Assembly: GCA_023269585.1 (NCBI GenBank)
Contig: JAHFTC010000009.1
Coordinates: forward strand, 1 to 58,735
Source: Opitutaceae bacterium
Lineage (GTDB): Bacteria > Verrucomicrobiota > Verrucomicrobiia > Opitutales > Opitutaceae
DNA: 58,735 bases
Direction: 5' to 3'
Made by a program: the position numbers and the translations under genes. The notes under the pieces are model-generated. The model saw only the letters and a program-made list of their open reading frames with translations, ran no database searches and had not been told where the DNA came from. Of this stretch, positions 6,297 to 15,317 are shown one piece after another (the stretch's first letter is position 1; every line of letters begins with the position of its first letter).

Positions 6297-6881
6297 CTAC
6301 GTATCCGCGAAGCGAAAACCTCGCCGGTAGCAGCACGCGGTCGCCTCGCGGGGGCCGCCGCCGCCGAGGCGTTTCACGAGTTCCCAACCGGGTTCGCCGA
6401 GGTGCAATTCGCCGGGCATCTCGAACACGACCAGCCCCTCCCGGCCGGGCACGAGCAACCGGTCGAACTGCGCGAAAAACCGCGACGGCTGTTCCGCGAT
6501 CATCGCGTAGGGCGGATCGGCGAAGATCAGTCCGGCCCGCGCGCCGTCGGGCGGTGACCACGTGAGCGCATCGGCCTTGCTCACGGTGCACGCGCGGGCG
6601 TCGGCCTGCAGGCTTTTCGCGACGGCGGCGAGGTTGGTGCGCAGGCACTCCAGCGCCTCGCGGCCTTGTTCCACGAAGGCCCCACCGCTCGCTCCGCGGC
6701 TCCACGCCTCCAGCCCGTACGAGCCGCTGCCGGCGAAGAGATCGACGAAACGCACGTCGACCACGAGGGCGCCGAGGCTCGAGAAGACGGACTGCCGCAG
6801 CCGGTCCATGGCCGGGCGGGTCGCGTCGCCTTTCGGGACGCGCAACGGGATGCCGCGGGCGTTGCCGCCGGTGATACGCAT
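6297..6881 (-). CDS. rsmD: 16S rRNA (guanine-966-N2)-methyltransferase RsmD
   Basis: The 194-residue product begins with the family's typical MRITGGNARG start. It contains motif I V-D-L-F-A-G-S-G-S-Y-G-L-E-A (S-adenosylmethionine binding, about residues 46-60) and motif IV A-D-P-P-Y (about residue 121), which positions the target guanine amino group. RsmD methylates G966 of 16S rRNA on the assembled 30S subunit. Length and motif order are normal. The usual neighbour coaD is not seen; here it faces rsmE across a 193-bp intergenic stretch, and about 230 bp without a gene separate its start from the divergent operon upstream. Confidence 0.95.
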   Translation of the reverse strand: MRITGGNARGIPLRVPKGDATRPAMDRLRQSVFSSLGALVVDVRFVDLFAGSGSYGLEAWSRGASGGAFVEQGREALECLRTNLAAVAKSLQADARACTVSKADALTWSPPDGARAGLIFADPPYAMIAEQPSRFFAQFDRLLVPGREGLVVFEMPGELHLGEPGWELVKRLGGGGPREATACCYRRGFRFADT

Positions 6882-7112
6882 GCCCGAGCCAAACCCCGCC
6901 GGCCCCCGCGGCGCAAGCCCGCGTCACGCGACCATCCGCCGGGCCTGTGCGCCGCCCGCCACCACAAATCAACCGCCCGCGGGCGCCCGCCAATATGGCG
7001 ATTGCCTCTCGGCGTCGCTTCGTTAGCCAACTGACGATCCGTCAGCCTCTCGACTCCGGCCCGACACCGGAACCGAATGACTGGCTGCGGTTCTACAAAC
7101 TACACGCAATCG

Positions 7113-8555
7113 ATGGCTCGACCTGGGCAGAGGGGGTTGACGGCACTGCTGTGCCTGGTGGTGGCTGCGCTCGCGCCGGCCGCCGACGAGAACCTATGGC
7201 CGTTGCGCACCACCACGGCGACCGCCGGCGGCGGCACCGACACGCGCACCGACACGCTCGGCCCGCTCTTCTTCGAGCACCGCACGGCCGAGCGCACCGA
7301 TTCGGGCTTTCGTCCGCTCTTCCTGCATCGCGAGTTCGCCGGCAGCGACCGCGTGCAGGACTACCTGTTTTTCCCCTTCTTCTTCCGTGAGACCAACGAT
7401 CGCGGCACGCGCTGGAACTTCTTCTCGCTGATCAACTCCGACCGCCGCAGCGAGGCGGGGGCGGCCGCCGATTGGAAGGCGTTCGACCTGTGGCCGCTCT
7501 ATTTCTCGCGCACCACCGGCGAGCCGGCCACGAGCTATCGCGCGCTGTTTCCGCTCCACGGCACGATCAAGCGCCGCTTCGGCAACGACCGCATCGATTT
7601 CACCCTCTTCCCGCTCTACAGCCGCTGGCAGAAGGGCGAACGCGTCGAGACCGACATCGTCTGGCCGTTCTTCCGCGAGATCCACGGCGGCGGCGAGTCC
7701 GGCTGGGCCGTGTGGCCGCTCTACGGCCAGCGCGCGAAGGACGGCGGCGCCACCGCCCGCTCGCGGTTCGCGCTCTGGCCCCTCTGGCTCGAACGCGACC
7801 GCGCCGTCGCGGGCGGCACCGACTCGCTCCGCGCCTCCTTCCCCCTGTTCTCGCACCGCCGCGCGCCCGGCCTGCGCGACGACATGTGGCTGTTCTGGGG
7901 CGCGCTGCACCAGACCGCGCCCGTCGCCTACGACGAGACCCGCTACCTCTGGCCGCTCTTCGTGCAGGGCCGCGGCGGCGACGGCCGCGTCACCAACCGT
8001 TGGGCACCGTTCTACACGCACTCCGTGAAGCCCGGCGGCGCGGACAAGACGTGGGTCCTCTGGCCGCTCTACCGCGAGGAGAACTGGACCGACGGCGCCC
8101 TCGCCCAGACCAGGACGCAGCTCCTCTACTTCGTCTACTGGAACCTCACGCAGCGCGATCCCGCCCGCCCCGCCGCCGCGCCCGCGCGCAAGACCCACCT
8201 CTGGCCGCTCTTCAGCGCCTGGGACAACGGCGCCGGCCGCCGCCAGGTGCAGGCGCTCAGCCCGTTCGAGGTCTTCTACCAGCACGACGACCGCGTACGG
8301 GAACTCTGGTCACCGCTCTTCGCCGTCTACCGCTTCGACCGACGCTCGCCCGAGGCCGTGCGCACCTCCTTCCTCTTCAACCTCGTCACCTACCGGCGCG
8401 AGGCCGCCGTCTGGAACGTGGACCTCGGCCCGCTCGCGCGCCTCGCGCGCGACGCCGGCCGCACCCGTTTCGCCCTGCTGCCGGCCCTCTTCCCCCGCCG
8501 CGCCTCCGCTTCCGCCCCCGCCTCCTCCCCGGCGCCCGCCGCCGGCCCACCATGA
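7113..8555 (+). CDS. secreted WPL(F/Y)-repeat protein, first gene of the Mla operon
   Basis: The start chosen is the ATG that opens a good signal peptide (basic residues, then a leucine/alanine-rich core, cleavage after A-P-A-A); an in-frame ATG 36 bases upstream is the alternative. The mature protein of about 455 residues is built from roughly fifteen degenerate repeats of 25-35 residues. Each is centred on (L/V)-W-P-L-(F/Y) or (F)-P-L-(F/Y) followed by an arginine or aromatic-rich strand. Such alternating strands suggest a beta-barrel or beta-solenoid in the outer membrane or periplasm. I recognise no named family. The gene overlaps mlaE by four bases (ATGA), so it is probably translationally coupled to the lipid-transport permease and may be its outer-membrane or periplasmic partner. 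Confidence 0.75.
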   Translation: MARPGQRGLTALLCLVVAALAPAADENLWPLRTTTATAGGGTDTRTDTLGPLFFEHRTAERTDSGFRPLFLHREFAGSDRVQDYLFFPFFFRETNDRGTRWNFFSLINSDRRSEAGAAADWKAFDLWPLYFSRTTGEPATSYRALFPLHGTIKRRFGNDRIDFTLFPLYSRWQKGERVETDIVWPFFREIHGGGESGWAVWPLYGQRAKDGGATARSRFALWPLWLERDRAVAGGTDSLRASFPLFSHRRAPGLRDDMWLFWGALHQTAPVAYDETRYLWPLFVQGRGGDGRVTNRWAPFYTHSVKPGGADKTWVLWPLYREENWTDGALAQTRTQLLYFVYWNLTQRDPARPAAAPARKTHLWPLFSAWDNGAGRRQVQALSPFEVFYQHDDRVRELWSPLFAVYRFDRRSPEAVRTSFLFNLVTYRREAAVWNVDLGPLARLARDAGRTRFALLPALFPRRASASAPASSPAPAAGPP

Positions 8556-9307
8556 AACGCATCGTCACCGACACCTGCGACGGCATCGGCAGCGGGCTCA
8601 TCCTCGCCTACCGCTCCTTCGCCTCCCTGCCCACCGCCCCGCGCATCCTCAAGCGCGTCGTCGAGCAGGCCTACCTCGGCAGCTACACCTCGCTGCCCAT
8701 CGTCGTCATCCTCTGTTTCTTCATCGGCGCCGTGCTCGCCCTGCAGACCGGCATCTCCGTCGCCAACCTCAACATGCAGGCGATCATCGGCACCCTCGTC
8801 GGCGAGTCGATGACGCGCGAGCTCGGCCCGGTGATGGTCGCGATCATCCTCGCGGGCCGGGTCGGTTCCGCCACCACCGCGGAGCTGGCCTCGATGCGCG
8901 TGTACCAGGAAGTGGATGCGCTGGTGACGATGAACATCCCGCCCGAGCGTTTCCTCGTGCTGCCGCGCCTGCTCGCGGTGCTCCTGTTCATGCCGTTTCT
9001 GGCGATGACCGGCATCGTGATCGGCTGGCTCGGCGGCATGGTCGTCTGCCAGTTCGTGCAGTTCATCGACGTGCCGCCCGAGGTGTATTTCCGCAGCCTC
9101 AAACAGTTCCTCAGCGCGGCCGATCTCACCCACGGCCTGATCAAGGCCGAGATCTTCGGCTTCGTCATCATCCTCACCGCCTGCAACACCGGCCTGCGCA
9201 CCCGCGGCGGCCCGCGCGAGATCGGCGCCTCCGTCACCCGCTCGGTCGTGCTCTCGCTCGTCCTGATCCTGGTGCTCGACTACTTCATCACCAAGGTCCT
9301 CGCCTGA
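8552..9307 (+). CDS. mlaE: MlaE-type ABC transporter permease (phospholipid transport)
   Basis: The 251-residue integral membrane protein has the MlaE/YrbE layout of five to six hydrophobic segments. It carries the family signatures A-L-Q-T-G, E-L-G-P-V-M-V-A-I-I-L-A-G-R-V-G-S-A and E-V-D-A-L, which contact the ATPase. MlaE forms a dimer with the MlaF ATPase in the inner membrane and moves phospholipids between the membranes together with MCE-domain MlaD. The start is fixed by the four-base overlap with the upstream WPL-repeat gene. It is followed after 12 bp by mlaF. No MlaB or MlaC gene lies in the operon. Confidence 0.93.
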   Translation: MKRIVTDTCDGIGSGLILAYRSFASLPTAPRILKRVVEQAYLGSYTSLPIVVILCFFIGAVLALQTGISVANLNMQAIIGTLVGESMTRELGPVMVAIILAGRVGSATTAELASMRVYQEVDALVTMNIPPERFLVLPRLLAVLLFMPFLAMTGIVIGWLGGMVVCQFVQFIDVPPEVYFRSLKQFLSAADLTHGLIKAEIFGFVIILTACNTGLRTRGGPREIGASVTRSVVLSLVLILVLDYFITKVLA

Positions 9308-9319
9308 GCCGTCACTCGG

Positions 9320-10126
9320 ATGAAAACCACCACCCATCACGTCGCCCGCACCTCCGACCGCCAGCCCGTCGCCGTCGAGGTGCGCGGCCTCGCCAAGACC
9401 TTCGGCCCGCAGCAGGTCCTCGCCGACGTCAACCTCGCCGTGAAGCCCGGCGAGATCTTCGCCATCATGGGCCCCAGCGGCTCCGGCAAGAGCGTGCTCC
9501 TGCGCCAGATCGCCGGCCTCGACCTGCCCACCGCCGGCACCGTGCGCGTCGACGGCCACGACCCCGCCGAGCCCGACACCCGCGACCGCTTCGCCCTCGC
9601 CCTCGTCTTCCAGGCCGGCGCGCTCTTCAACTCGCTCACCGTCTACGACAACCTCGCGCTCTACCCGCTCGAGCACCGCCTCTGCCCCAAGTCCGAGATC
9701 CGCGACCGCGTCATGCGCGCGCTCAAGATCCTCTCCCTCGAGGGCGCCGCGCACAAGTTCCCCTCCGAGCTCTCCGGCGGCATGAAGAAACGCGTCGCCA
9801 TCGCCCGCGCCCTCGTCATGGAGCCCCAGCTCATCCTCTTCGACGAGCCCACCTCCGAGCTCGACCCGATCATGGGGGCCACGATCTCCGAGCTCATCGC
9901 CACCCTGCGTCAGCACATCTCGGTGACAACGATCGTCGTCACCCACGACCGCGACCTCGCCCTCACCATCGCCGACCGCGTCGCGATCCTCATGAAGGGC
10001 CGGCTCGTCGCCGTCACCACCCCCGCCGAGCTGCGCACCCTGCCCAACCCGGCCGTGCAAGACTTTCTGAATCCGAAAATCGACCTGCAAAATCCGCGCT
10101 TCAAGCACCTGGAGGCTTACTCATGA
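9320..10126 (+). CDS. mlaF: MlaF-type ABC transporter ATP-binding protein
   Basis: The 268-residue ATPase has Walker A G-P-S-G-S-G-K-S (about residues 50-57), a Q-loop at V-F-Q-A-G-A-L, and the signature L-S-G-G-M-K-K-R typical of MlaF rather than of import ATPases. It also has Walker B L-I-L-F-D-E-P-T with the following S-E-L-D-P, and the H-loop V-T-H-D. It would power the MlaE permease in glycerophospholipid transport that keeps outer-membrane asymmetry. An N-terminal extension of about 18 residues precedes the ABC domain. Its last four bases overlap the start of mlaD (ATGA), indicating translational coupling. Confidence 0.93.
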   Translation: MKTTTHHVARTSDRQPVAVEVRGLAKTFGPQQVLADVNLAVKPGEIFAIMGPSGSGKSVLLRQIAGLDLPTAGTVRVDGHDPAEPDTRDRFALALVFQAGALFNSLTVYDNLALYPLEHRLCPKSEIRDRVMRALKILSLEGAAHKFPSELSGGMKKRVAIARALVMEPQLILFDEPTSELDPIMGATISELIATLRQHISVTTIVVTHDRDLALTIADRVAILMKGRLVAVTTPAELRTLPNPAVQDFLNPKIDLQNPRFKHLEAYS

Positions 10127-11115
10127 ACAACGCCCAAATGTCCGCCCGCGTCGGCTTCTTTTTCCTCATCGGCTGCGCGCTGCTCTGGATCACCTACGAG
10201 GCCCTCAACGGCGGCTCCTTCTCCCGCCAGCAGGGCTACACCGTCGTCGCCCGCTTCAACACCCTCAAGGAGCTCAAGCCCGGCGACGATGTCCGCCAGG
10301 CCGGCGTGCGCATCGGCACCGTCGAGTCCACCCGCCTCGGCGCCGGCCATGCCGAGGCCGTGATCCTCCTCAACGAGGGCACCCTGGTCGCCCAGGACGC
10401 CACCGCCACGATCGCCATGGCCGGCCTGCTCGGCGGCGGCTACATCGCGCTCGATTTCGGCACCACCGGCTCCGGCACCGTCGCCCCCGGCGGCCAGCTC
10501 CGCACCAGGGAAAGCGCCGACATCAACACCCTGCTCGCCGACCTCGGCGGCCTCACCGGCGACATCAAGAACGCCATCTCCGGCATCAGCGGCGTCACCG
10601 GCGCGGCCAACGGCCAGGGCGGCCTGTTCCAGAAACTCGACACACTGGTGACGACCAACAGCGAGAATCTCACCCGCACGATCGACAACCTCAACGCCAT
10701 CACCACCGAGATCCGCTCCGGCCGCGGCACGATCGGCCGGCTGATCAACGACCCGCAGGCCCACGACGAGCTGCTCGCCGCCCTCGCCGAGATCCGCGCC
10801 GCCGCCGGCGAGGCTCGCACCTTCGTCGTGGATACCCGCGGCCTCGTCGACCAGGTGAAGTCCGGCCAGGGCACCCTCGGCACCCTGCTCTACGACCAGG
10901 CCACCGCCGACAACCTCAAGCTCACCGTCGCCAACTTCCGCGACCTCTCCACCAAGCTCAACAGCGGCCAGGGCACGCTCGGCAAGCTCCTCACCGACGA
11001 GCAGCTCTACCGCGACGTGCAGGGCGTCGTGCGCAAGGCCGACCGCGCCCTCGACGGCATGAGCGACCAGGGTCCGATCAGCGCCGTCGGCGCCGCCGCC
11101 GGCGCGCTGTTCTGA
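10123..11115 (+). CDS. mlaD: MlaD-type MCE-domain substrate-binding protein
   Basis: The 330-residue protein has an N-terminal membrane anchor (about residues 8-24) and an MCE domain (about residues 37-115) with the typical G-D-D-V-R-Q-A-G-V-R-I-G and G-G-G-Y-I-A-L-D patterns. A long C-terminal region contains three related S-G-(Q/R)-G-T-(L/I)-G-x-L segments, as in many MCE proteins, followed by helical stretches. MlaD forms a hexameric ring in the periplasm that channels lipids to and from MlaE. The start overlaps mlaF by four bases. The C-terminal region is longer than in the E. coli protein, which may let it reach further across the periplasm. Confidence 0.9.
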   Translation: MNNAQMSARVGFFFLIGCALLWITYEALNGGSFSRQQGYTVVARFNTLKELKPGDDVRQAGVRIGTVESTRLGAGHAEAVILLNEGTLVAQDATATIAMAGLLGGGYIALDFGTTGSGTVAPGGQLRTRESADINTLLADLGGLTGDIKNAISGISGVTGAANGQGGLFQKLDTLVTTNSENLTRTIDNLNAITTEIRSGRGTIGRLINDPQAHDELLAALAEIRAAAGEARTFVVDTRGLVDQVKSGQGTLGTLLYDQATADNLKLTVANFRDLSTKLNSGQGTLGKLLTDEQLYRDVQGVVRKADRALDGMSDQGPISAVGAAAGALF

Positions 11116-11135
11116 GCCGCACGCGTCCATTCCGT

Positions 11136-11155
11136 CGCGCGTCGAGAGACGCGCG
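11136..11155 (+). terminator. GC hairpin after mlaD
   Basis: CGCGCGTC and GACGCGCG form a perfect eight-base stem with a GAGA tetraloop, 21 bp after the mlaD stop. There is no following T run, so it may be a stabilising hairpin or a weak terminator. Confidence 0.4.
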
Positions 11156-11268
11156 GCGAGGGATCGACGGTCGGAGGCCGAACCCCCGGCCCGGGTTGCC
11201 CTCAGCGCGTTCGCTGGTGGTTAGGCACCCGTCACTCGACGCGGAGCGCTCGTCTACGTCCACACCGA

Positions 11269-12045
11269 TCAGAGCCGCTTCAAACCGTAACGCTCGAGGA
11301 TGCGGCGCAGTTCCCCGCTTTCGCGCAGTCGCTGCATACCGGCGTCGAACAGCGCCACCCATTTCCGCCCCTGCTCGCCGGAGGAGAACGCCACATAGAT
11401 CGGATCTCCGGCGTGCGTGTACTCGCTTCGAAAGTCTTCGGGAGCGAAGCCCAACACCCGCGCGTTCCAGACAAAAACCGACTCGGTCTCGGGCACCACA
11501 TCGAGCTCTCCGCTATGCAACTTCCGAATCATCTCGACCAAGGGATCATCGCCGGAAAACGCGCTCACCTGCGGTGCCACAGCCGTTTTGATGTAGGCGT
11601 CGATCTCACCCCAATAGGAATACCCCGGGTTCACTCCGAGGCGCAGCGGCGCGAGCGACTCCACACCGTGATAGACCCACGACTTCTCCTTGCGTAACCA
11701 GAGGGCCACGCGCGCGGTGCCGATCGGCTCCGCGGGGAGGATGAGCCCTTCGGCCTCGGCCGCCCCCGCTCCGATCACTCCGTCGATCGTGGCCGCACGG
11801 GCCGCCGCCAGAGAGTCGTCCCACGGCATGAGCTCATAATCGAGCTCGTGTCCGTTTTGGGCGCAGATCGCCCGCAGGATCTCGACCACATACCCCGGCT
11901 TCTCGTCCGCCGGGTCGCCGTTCATCGGCATCCAGTTGTCCGCCCGGATTCGCATCGTCTCGGCGGCGGCGGAAGCGGCGAGAACCAGGGCTGTCGCGAC
12001 CCGGAGGGCCCGACGAAGCAAACGACCAAGGGCAAGATTTGTCAT
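11269..12045 (-). CDS. periplasmic solute-binding protein (SBP_bac_3 type)
   Basis: The 258-residue product begins with a signal peptide (two arginine pairs, then an alanine/valine/leucine core ending near S-A-A-A). It continues with the bilobed fold of family 3 extracellular solute-binding proteins: N-W-M-P-M, then P-G-Y-V-V-E-I-L, D-G-V-I-G-A-G, and a late S-G-E-L-R-R-I-L-E-R-Y-G helix. It most resembles proteins that bind amino acids or that act as sensor inputs, but no permease or ATPase gene is adjacent, so the ligand and partner are unknown. A start nine bases further upstream is also possible. It is divergent from the marC-like gene. Confidence 0.75.
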   Translation of the reverse strand: MTNLALGRLLRRALRVATALVLAASAAAETMRIRADNWMPMNGDPADEKPGYVVEILRAICAQNGHELDYELMPWDDSLAAARAATIDGVIGAGAAEAEGLILPAEPIGTARVALWLRKEKSWVYHGVESLAPLRLGVNPGYSYWGEIDAYIKTAVAPQVSAFSGDDPLVEMIRKLHSGELDVVPETESVFVWNARVLGFAPEDFRSEYTHAGDPIYVAFSSGEQGRKWVALFDAGMQRLRESGELRRILERYGLKRL

Positions 12046-12218
12046 GGCGTACATGGCGGAGCAGCGGCGGAAGAGGGACAGCGCGCCCGGAGCCTCGCCT
12101 ATCGGCTTTTCGGAAACGAAATTGAGCCCTCCGCGTCACCGGCGCCCACGTGCACCTGTGCGCCCCGCGCACTTTCGGAGTGCACCAGCGCCGCCGATCC
12201 CCATCGTCGGGCTGTCGC

Positions 12219-12851
12219 GTGAACCTGCTCGAGTACACCCTCTTCGCCTTCACCTCGCTGTTCGTGATCATCGATCCGATCGCGATCATCCCGATGTTCC
12301 TGGCGATGACCGAGCGCGACACGCCCGCGCAGCAGAAGCGCATGGCCGGGCTGGCCAGCGCGGTGGCGGCCCTGGTGCTGATCCTCTTCGCCGTCGCCGG
12401 GAAATGGATCTTCCAGTTCCTCGGCATCACGATGGCCGCCTTCCAGATCGCCGGCAGCGTGCTGCTCCTGCGCATCGCGCTGGACATGCTCTACGCCAAC
12501 CGCGCCCGCGACCGCCAGAGCGACGAGGAGGTCGAGGCCGGCGCACAGAAGGACGACATCGCCATCACCCCGCTCGGCGTGCCGATGCTTGCCGGCCCGG
12601 GCGCGATCTCGACCTCATTGATCCTGCTCGGTCAGGCGAAGGGCCTCGGGCAGCACCTCGCGCTCTTTGCCTGCATCATCGCCGTGTGCGGCATTTCCTA
12701 CTACGTTCTCCGCTTCGCCAGCACCGGCGCGCGCAAGGTCAATCCGCTCGTCCTGAAGCTCGTCACCCGCATCATGGGCCTGCTGCTCGCCGCCGTCGCC
12801 GTGCAATTCACGATCAACGGCGTGCAGGACCTGCCCTTCTTCAAGAAGTAG
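12219..12851 (+). CDS. MarC-family integral membrane protein
   Basis: The start is taken as a GTG at the point where homology to the family should begin (V-N-L-L-E-Y-T-L-F-A-F); the longer frame upstream has no membrane character. The 210-residue product has six hydrophobic segments. It also has the family's D-P-(I/V)-A-I-I-P-x-F near residue 21 and the P-L-(G)-V-P-M-L-A-G-P-G-A-I-S block near residue 120. MarC proteins are inner-membrane proteins of unclear function, once linked wrongly to multiple antibiotic resistance. It stands alone between the solute-binding protein gene and a REP-like element. Confidence 0.88.
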   Translation: MNLLEYTLFAFTSLFVIIDPIAIIPMFLAMTERDTPAQQKRMAGLASAVAALVLILFAVAGKWIFQFLGITMAAFQIAGSVLLLRIALDMLYANRARDRQSDEEVEAGAQKDDIAITPLGVPMLAGPGAISTSLILLGQAKGLGQHLALFACIIAVCGISYYVLRFASTGARKVNPLVLKLVTRIMGLLLAAVAVQFTINGVQDLPFFKK

Positions 12852-12896
12852 GGGGCGGCGGGCCGCCCGGCCCCACGGAACGCGGGGACCGCCCCG

Positions 12897-12919
12897 ATCG
12901 CCGGCAAGCAGGCTCCTAC
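12897..12919 (-). repeat. REP-like palindrome (GTAGGAGCCTGCTTGC type)
   Basis: Read on the minus strand it begins GTAGGAGCCTGCTTGC and continues GGCGAT, matching the copies at 35429-35500 with one difference. It lies between marC and the GH2 gene. This is the form of Pseudomonas-type REP elements, a small stem with a conserved 5' GTAGGAG head. Confidence 0.6.
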
Positions 12920-12957
12920 CGCAATCCACGGCCGTTTGGCAGATCCACCCCACCTCT

Positions 12958-15180
12958 TCACCCGAGGTTCATCGGGCGGTGTTCGGCGGGCTGCTCGGTG
13001 CGGCGGAACGAAAGCACGTAGCACGACTCCAGCTCCGGTCGGCCGACCACGCCCACGCGCAGCGTGAAGCGATCGACGCCGAGTTCGGGCAGCACGAAAT
13101 GCGCGCGGGGGCCGCGGATGTTCGTGTCGCTCGCGGCCGCGGGACTCCGCCACGCGACGAGCGGGAAACGCTTCTCGCCGGCCTCGAGCACCGCCTCGAC
13201 GGCGAGCGACGGCAGCGGCTCGGGCCGGTCGTTGAGCAACCAGAGCTCGGGCTCGAACGCGTCGCCGGGCGCCCACTGGAAACGCGCGATCTTCGCGCTC
13301 GCGAGCACCGGCCGGCACGCCGCGGCGACGGCCGCAAGCGAGGCCTTCGGCTCCGCCGGCCAACAGACCAGGCTGAGATTCGCCGCGGCGGGCCACGGCT
13401 CGACAAAGCACCAGTTCAGCGCCATCGCCGCGCGCGGCTTCTGCCGGCGCGCCTCCTCGAAGACCCCGCGCAGCCCCTCGCCCTGCATCCACTGGCTGAG
13501 CGCGACGAGCTGCTCCAGCGAATCGATCGCGCCGAAATAGCGTTCGAGCACGGCGAGACAGAGGTGGTGCCCGGGAGTCCAGGACGCGAACGCGTGGTGG
13601 TGTTTCCACGAGCCCTCGGCGCGCGGCGGCCAAAGCTCCTCGGCGGGCAGGATACGGCGGAGCACATCGGCGTTGGCCGCGCCGGGCACGCCGAACTCGG
13701 TGTACGCCGTCGCGCCGGCCTGCTGGAACAGCGACCAGACCTCGCGCTCCGTCTCGTGGTCCCAGAAGACATAGTGCCCGTGCGCCATGCCGCCCACCGG
13801 CGAGGTGGGCAGGAACGGCGTGAGCGGGTCGAGCTCGTAGCAGTTGCGGTCGAGCAGGCGCAGCGCGAGCGACTGGTCGTCCATGCCGGACCAGTTGTTG
13901 AAGAGCTCGTTGCCGCCGCACCAGAGCACGACGCTCGGGTGCGCGCGCAGCCGGCGCAGGAGCGTGCGCGACTCGCGGTCGACGACGGCGAGGTACGCGG
14001 GCGCATCCGGGTAGCAGTTGCAGGCGAGCGTGAACTCCTGCCAGACCATGAGGCCGAGTTCGTCGGCGAGTTCAAAAAACGCCTCCGGCATCACCGCCGC
14101 GCCGCCCCAGCAACGCAGGAGGTTGAAGTTGGTTTCGCGGGCCAGCTGCAGCAGCGGCGCGAGACGCGCACGGTCGACCGTGCCGGGGAAGATCTCGGGG
14201 CAGACCCAGTTCGAGCCCTTGGCGAAGAGCCGGCGGCCGTTGAGCTCGAGGGTGATCGGCGGCTCGGTGCGCGGCTTGGGAAACTGGTTACCGGCGGGCG
14301 TGCTCCACTGCCCCGGATACTGCACGAGACGGGCGCGCCGGAAGCCGGTGCGCCAGCGCCGTTCGGCGCGCACGGCGCCCTGCGCATCGAGCAGGCGCAC
14401 GACGTGCGTGTAGCGCGGCTGCGCACCGTGATCGTGCGGCCACCACAGCTCCGGCCAGGTGAGCTCGTCGCGCCAACTGAGCTCGCGGGCGGCCGCCGGT
14501 AGCTCGCGTTCGAGCACGACCCGCTCGCCCTCGGGCGCGAGCAGTTGCCACTGGAGACGCGCGCCGGGCTGCGGCGCGATCGTGCAGCACAGGTCGAGGG
14601 TGGCGGCGGAGAGGTTGTCGTTGAGGCGGTAGGTGGAGTCGACGGTTTCGAACCGCAGCGCGGGATGCACGACGACGGCGGCCGGCTGCCACAACCCGAG
14701 CGGCACGAGGCGCGGGTGGAAATCCCAGTCGTAGCTCACCGCCGGCTTGAAGGCGTGGTTGGCCTGCGCGCGGTCGTCGGGCGACGGGCGGGACTTCGGC
14801 GCCGGCGCGACACGGATCGCGAGCTCGACCGTGCGTCCGGCGTGCGCAGTGAGATCGACCGCGAACGCCGTATTCATTCCTTCCTGTTCGTGGACCACGC
14901 GGCCGTCGAGCAGCACGGCGAACTGGTAGTCGACCCCGCCGCACTCGAAACGCACGACTCCGCCCGCCTCCGGCGGCGGCACGGCGAGGCGCGTGCGGTA
15001 GGTCCACCAGACGTCCTCCATCCAGCGGTAGCGTTTCGACTCCTCGGCCTGCCAGTACGGCGGCCAGCCCTCGGCGCGCGCCCAGTCGAGCTGCACCGCG
15101 CCGGGGACGGCGGCTTGAATCCAACGTTCGGGTACGGAGTCGCGCGTCGCGGCGTGACCGAGCTGCCAATCGAGTTGCAT
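12958..15180 (-). CDS. GH2 family beta-mannosidase-like glycoside hydrolase
   Basis: The 740-residue enzyme has an N-terminal jelly-roll sugar-binding domain (about 1-170), an immunoglobulin-like domain (about 170-290), a TIM barrel (about 290-590) and a C-terminal beta domain. The acid/base glutamate is E425 in W-C-G-G-N-E-L-F-N-N-W, the pattern of GH2 beta-mannosidases. The nucleophile is E495 in Y-T-E-F-G-V-P-G. It should remove terminal beta-1,4-mannose from manno-oligosaccharides. I see no signal peptide, so it probably acts in the cytoplasm, and it is somewhat shorter than typical family members. It follows the nucleoside hydrolase gene after 137 bp on the same strand. Confidence 0.85.
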   Translation of the reverse strand: MQLDWQLGHAATRDSVPERWIQAAVPGAVQLDWARAEGWPPYWQAEESKRYRWMEDVWWTYRTRLAVPPPEAGGVVRFECGGVDYQFAVLLDGRVVHEQEGMNTAFAVDLTAHAGRTVELAIRVAPAPKSRPSPDDRAQANHAFKPAVSYDWDFHPRLVPLGLWQPAAVVVHPALRFETVDSTYRLNDNLSAATLDLCCTIAPQPGARLQWQLLAPEGERVVLERELPAAARELSWRDELTWPELWWPHDHGAQPRYTHVVRLLDAQGAVRAERRWRTGFRRARLVQYPGQWSTPAGNQFPKPRTEPPITLELNGRRLFAKGSNWVCPEIFPGTVDRARLAPLLQLARETNFNLLRCWGGAAVMPEAFFELADELGLMVWQEFTLACNCYPDAPAYLAVVDRESRTLLRRLRAHPSVVLWCGGNELFNNWSGMDDQSLALRLLDRNCYELDPLTPFLPTSPVGGMAHGHYVFWDHETEREVWSLFQQAGATAYTEFGVPGAANADVLRRILPAEELWPPRAEGSWKHHHAFASWTPGHHLCLAVLERYFGAIDSLEQLVALSQWMQGEGLRGVFEEARRQKPRAAMALNWCFVEPWPAAANLSLVCWPAEPKASLAAVAAACRPVLASAKIARFQWAPGDAFEPELWLLNDRPEPLPSLAVEAVLEAGEKRFPLVAWRSPAAASDTNIRGPRAHFVLPELGVDRFTLRVGVVGRPELESCYVLSFRRTEQPAEHRPMNLG

Positions 15181-15317
15181 GGGGTAAAAGGGGGATCGAG
15201 CGAACACGGCGGGGCGCGGGAGGCAACACTGCTGCGGGCCTGTCCGGCGGGCGATCGGCGGGCCGCGTGGCCGCACCCACTCCCGGATCCCCAGGAAGCG
15301 GGGCCGTCCCGAGGCTG

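Noticed and set aside
8390-10108. A 572-codon minus-strand frame rich in Gly, Asp and Glu
   Set aside because: It lies opposite mlaE and mlaF, which carry all family motifs.
11269-12045. Solute-binding protein as part of a complete ABC importer
   Set aside because: No permease or ATPase gene of that type is adjacent; the nearby Mla ATPase belongs to lipid transport.
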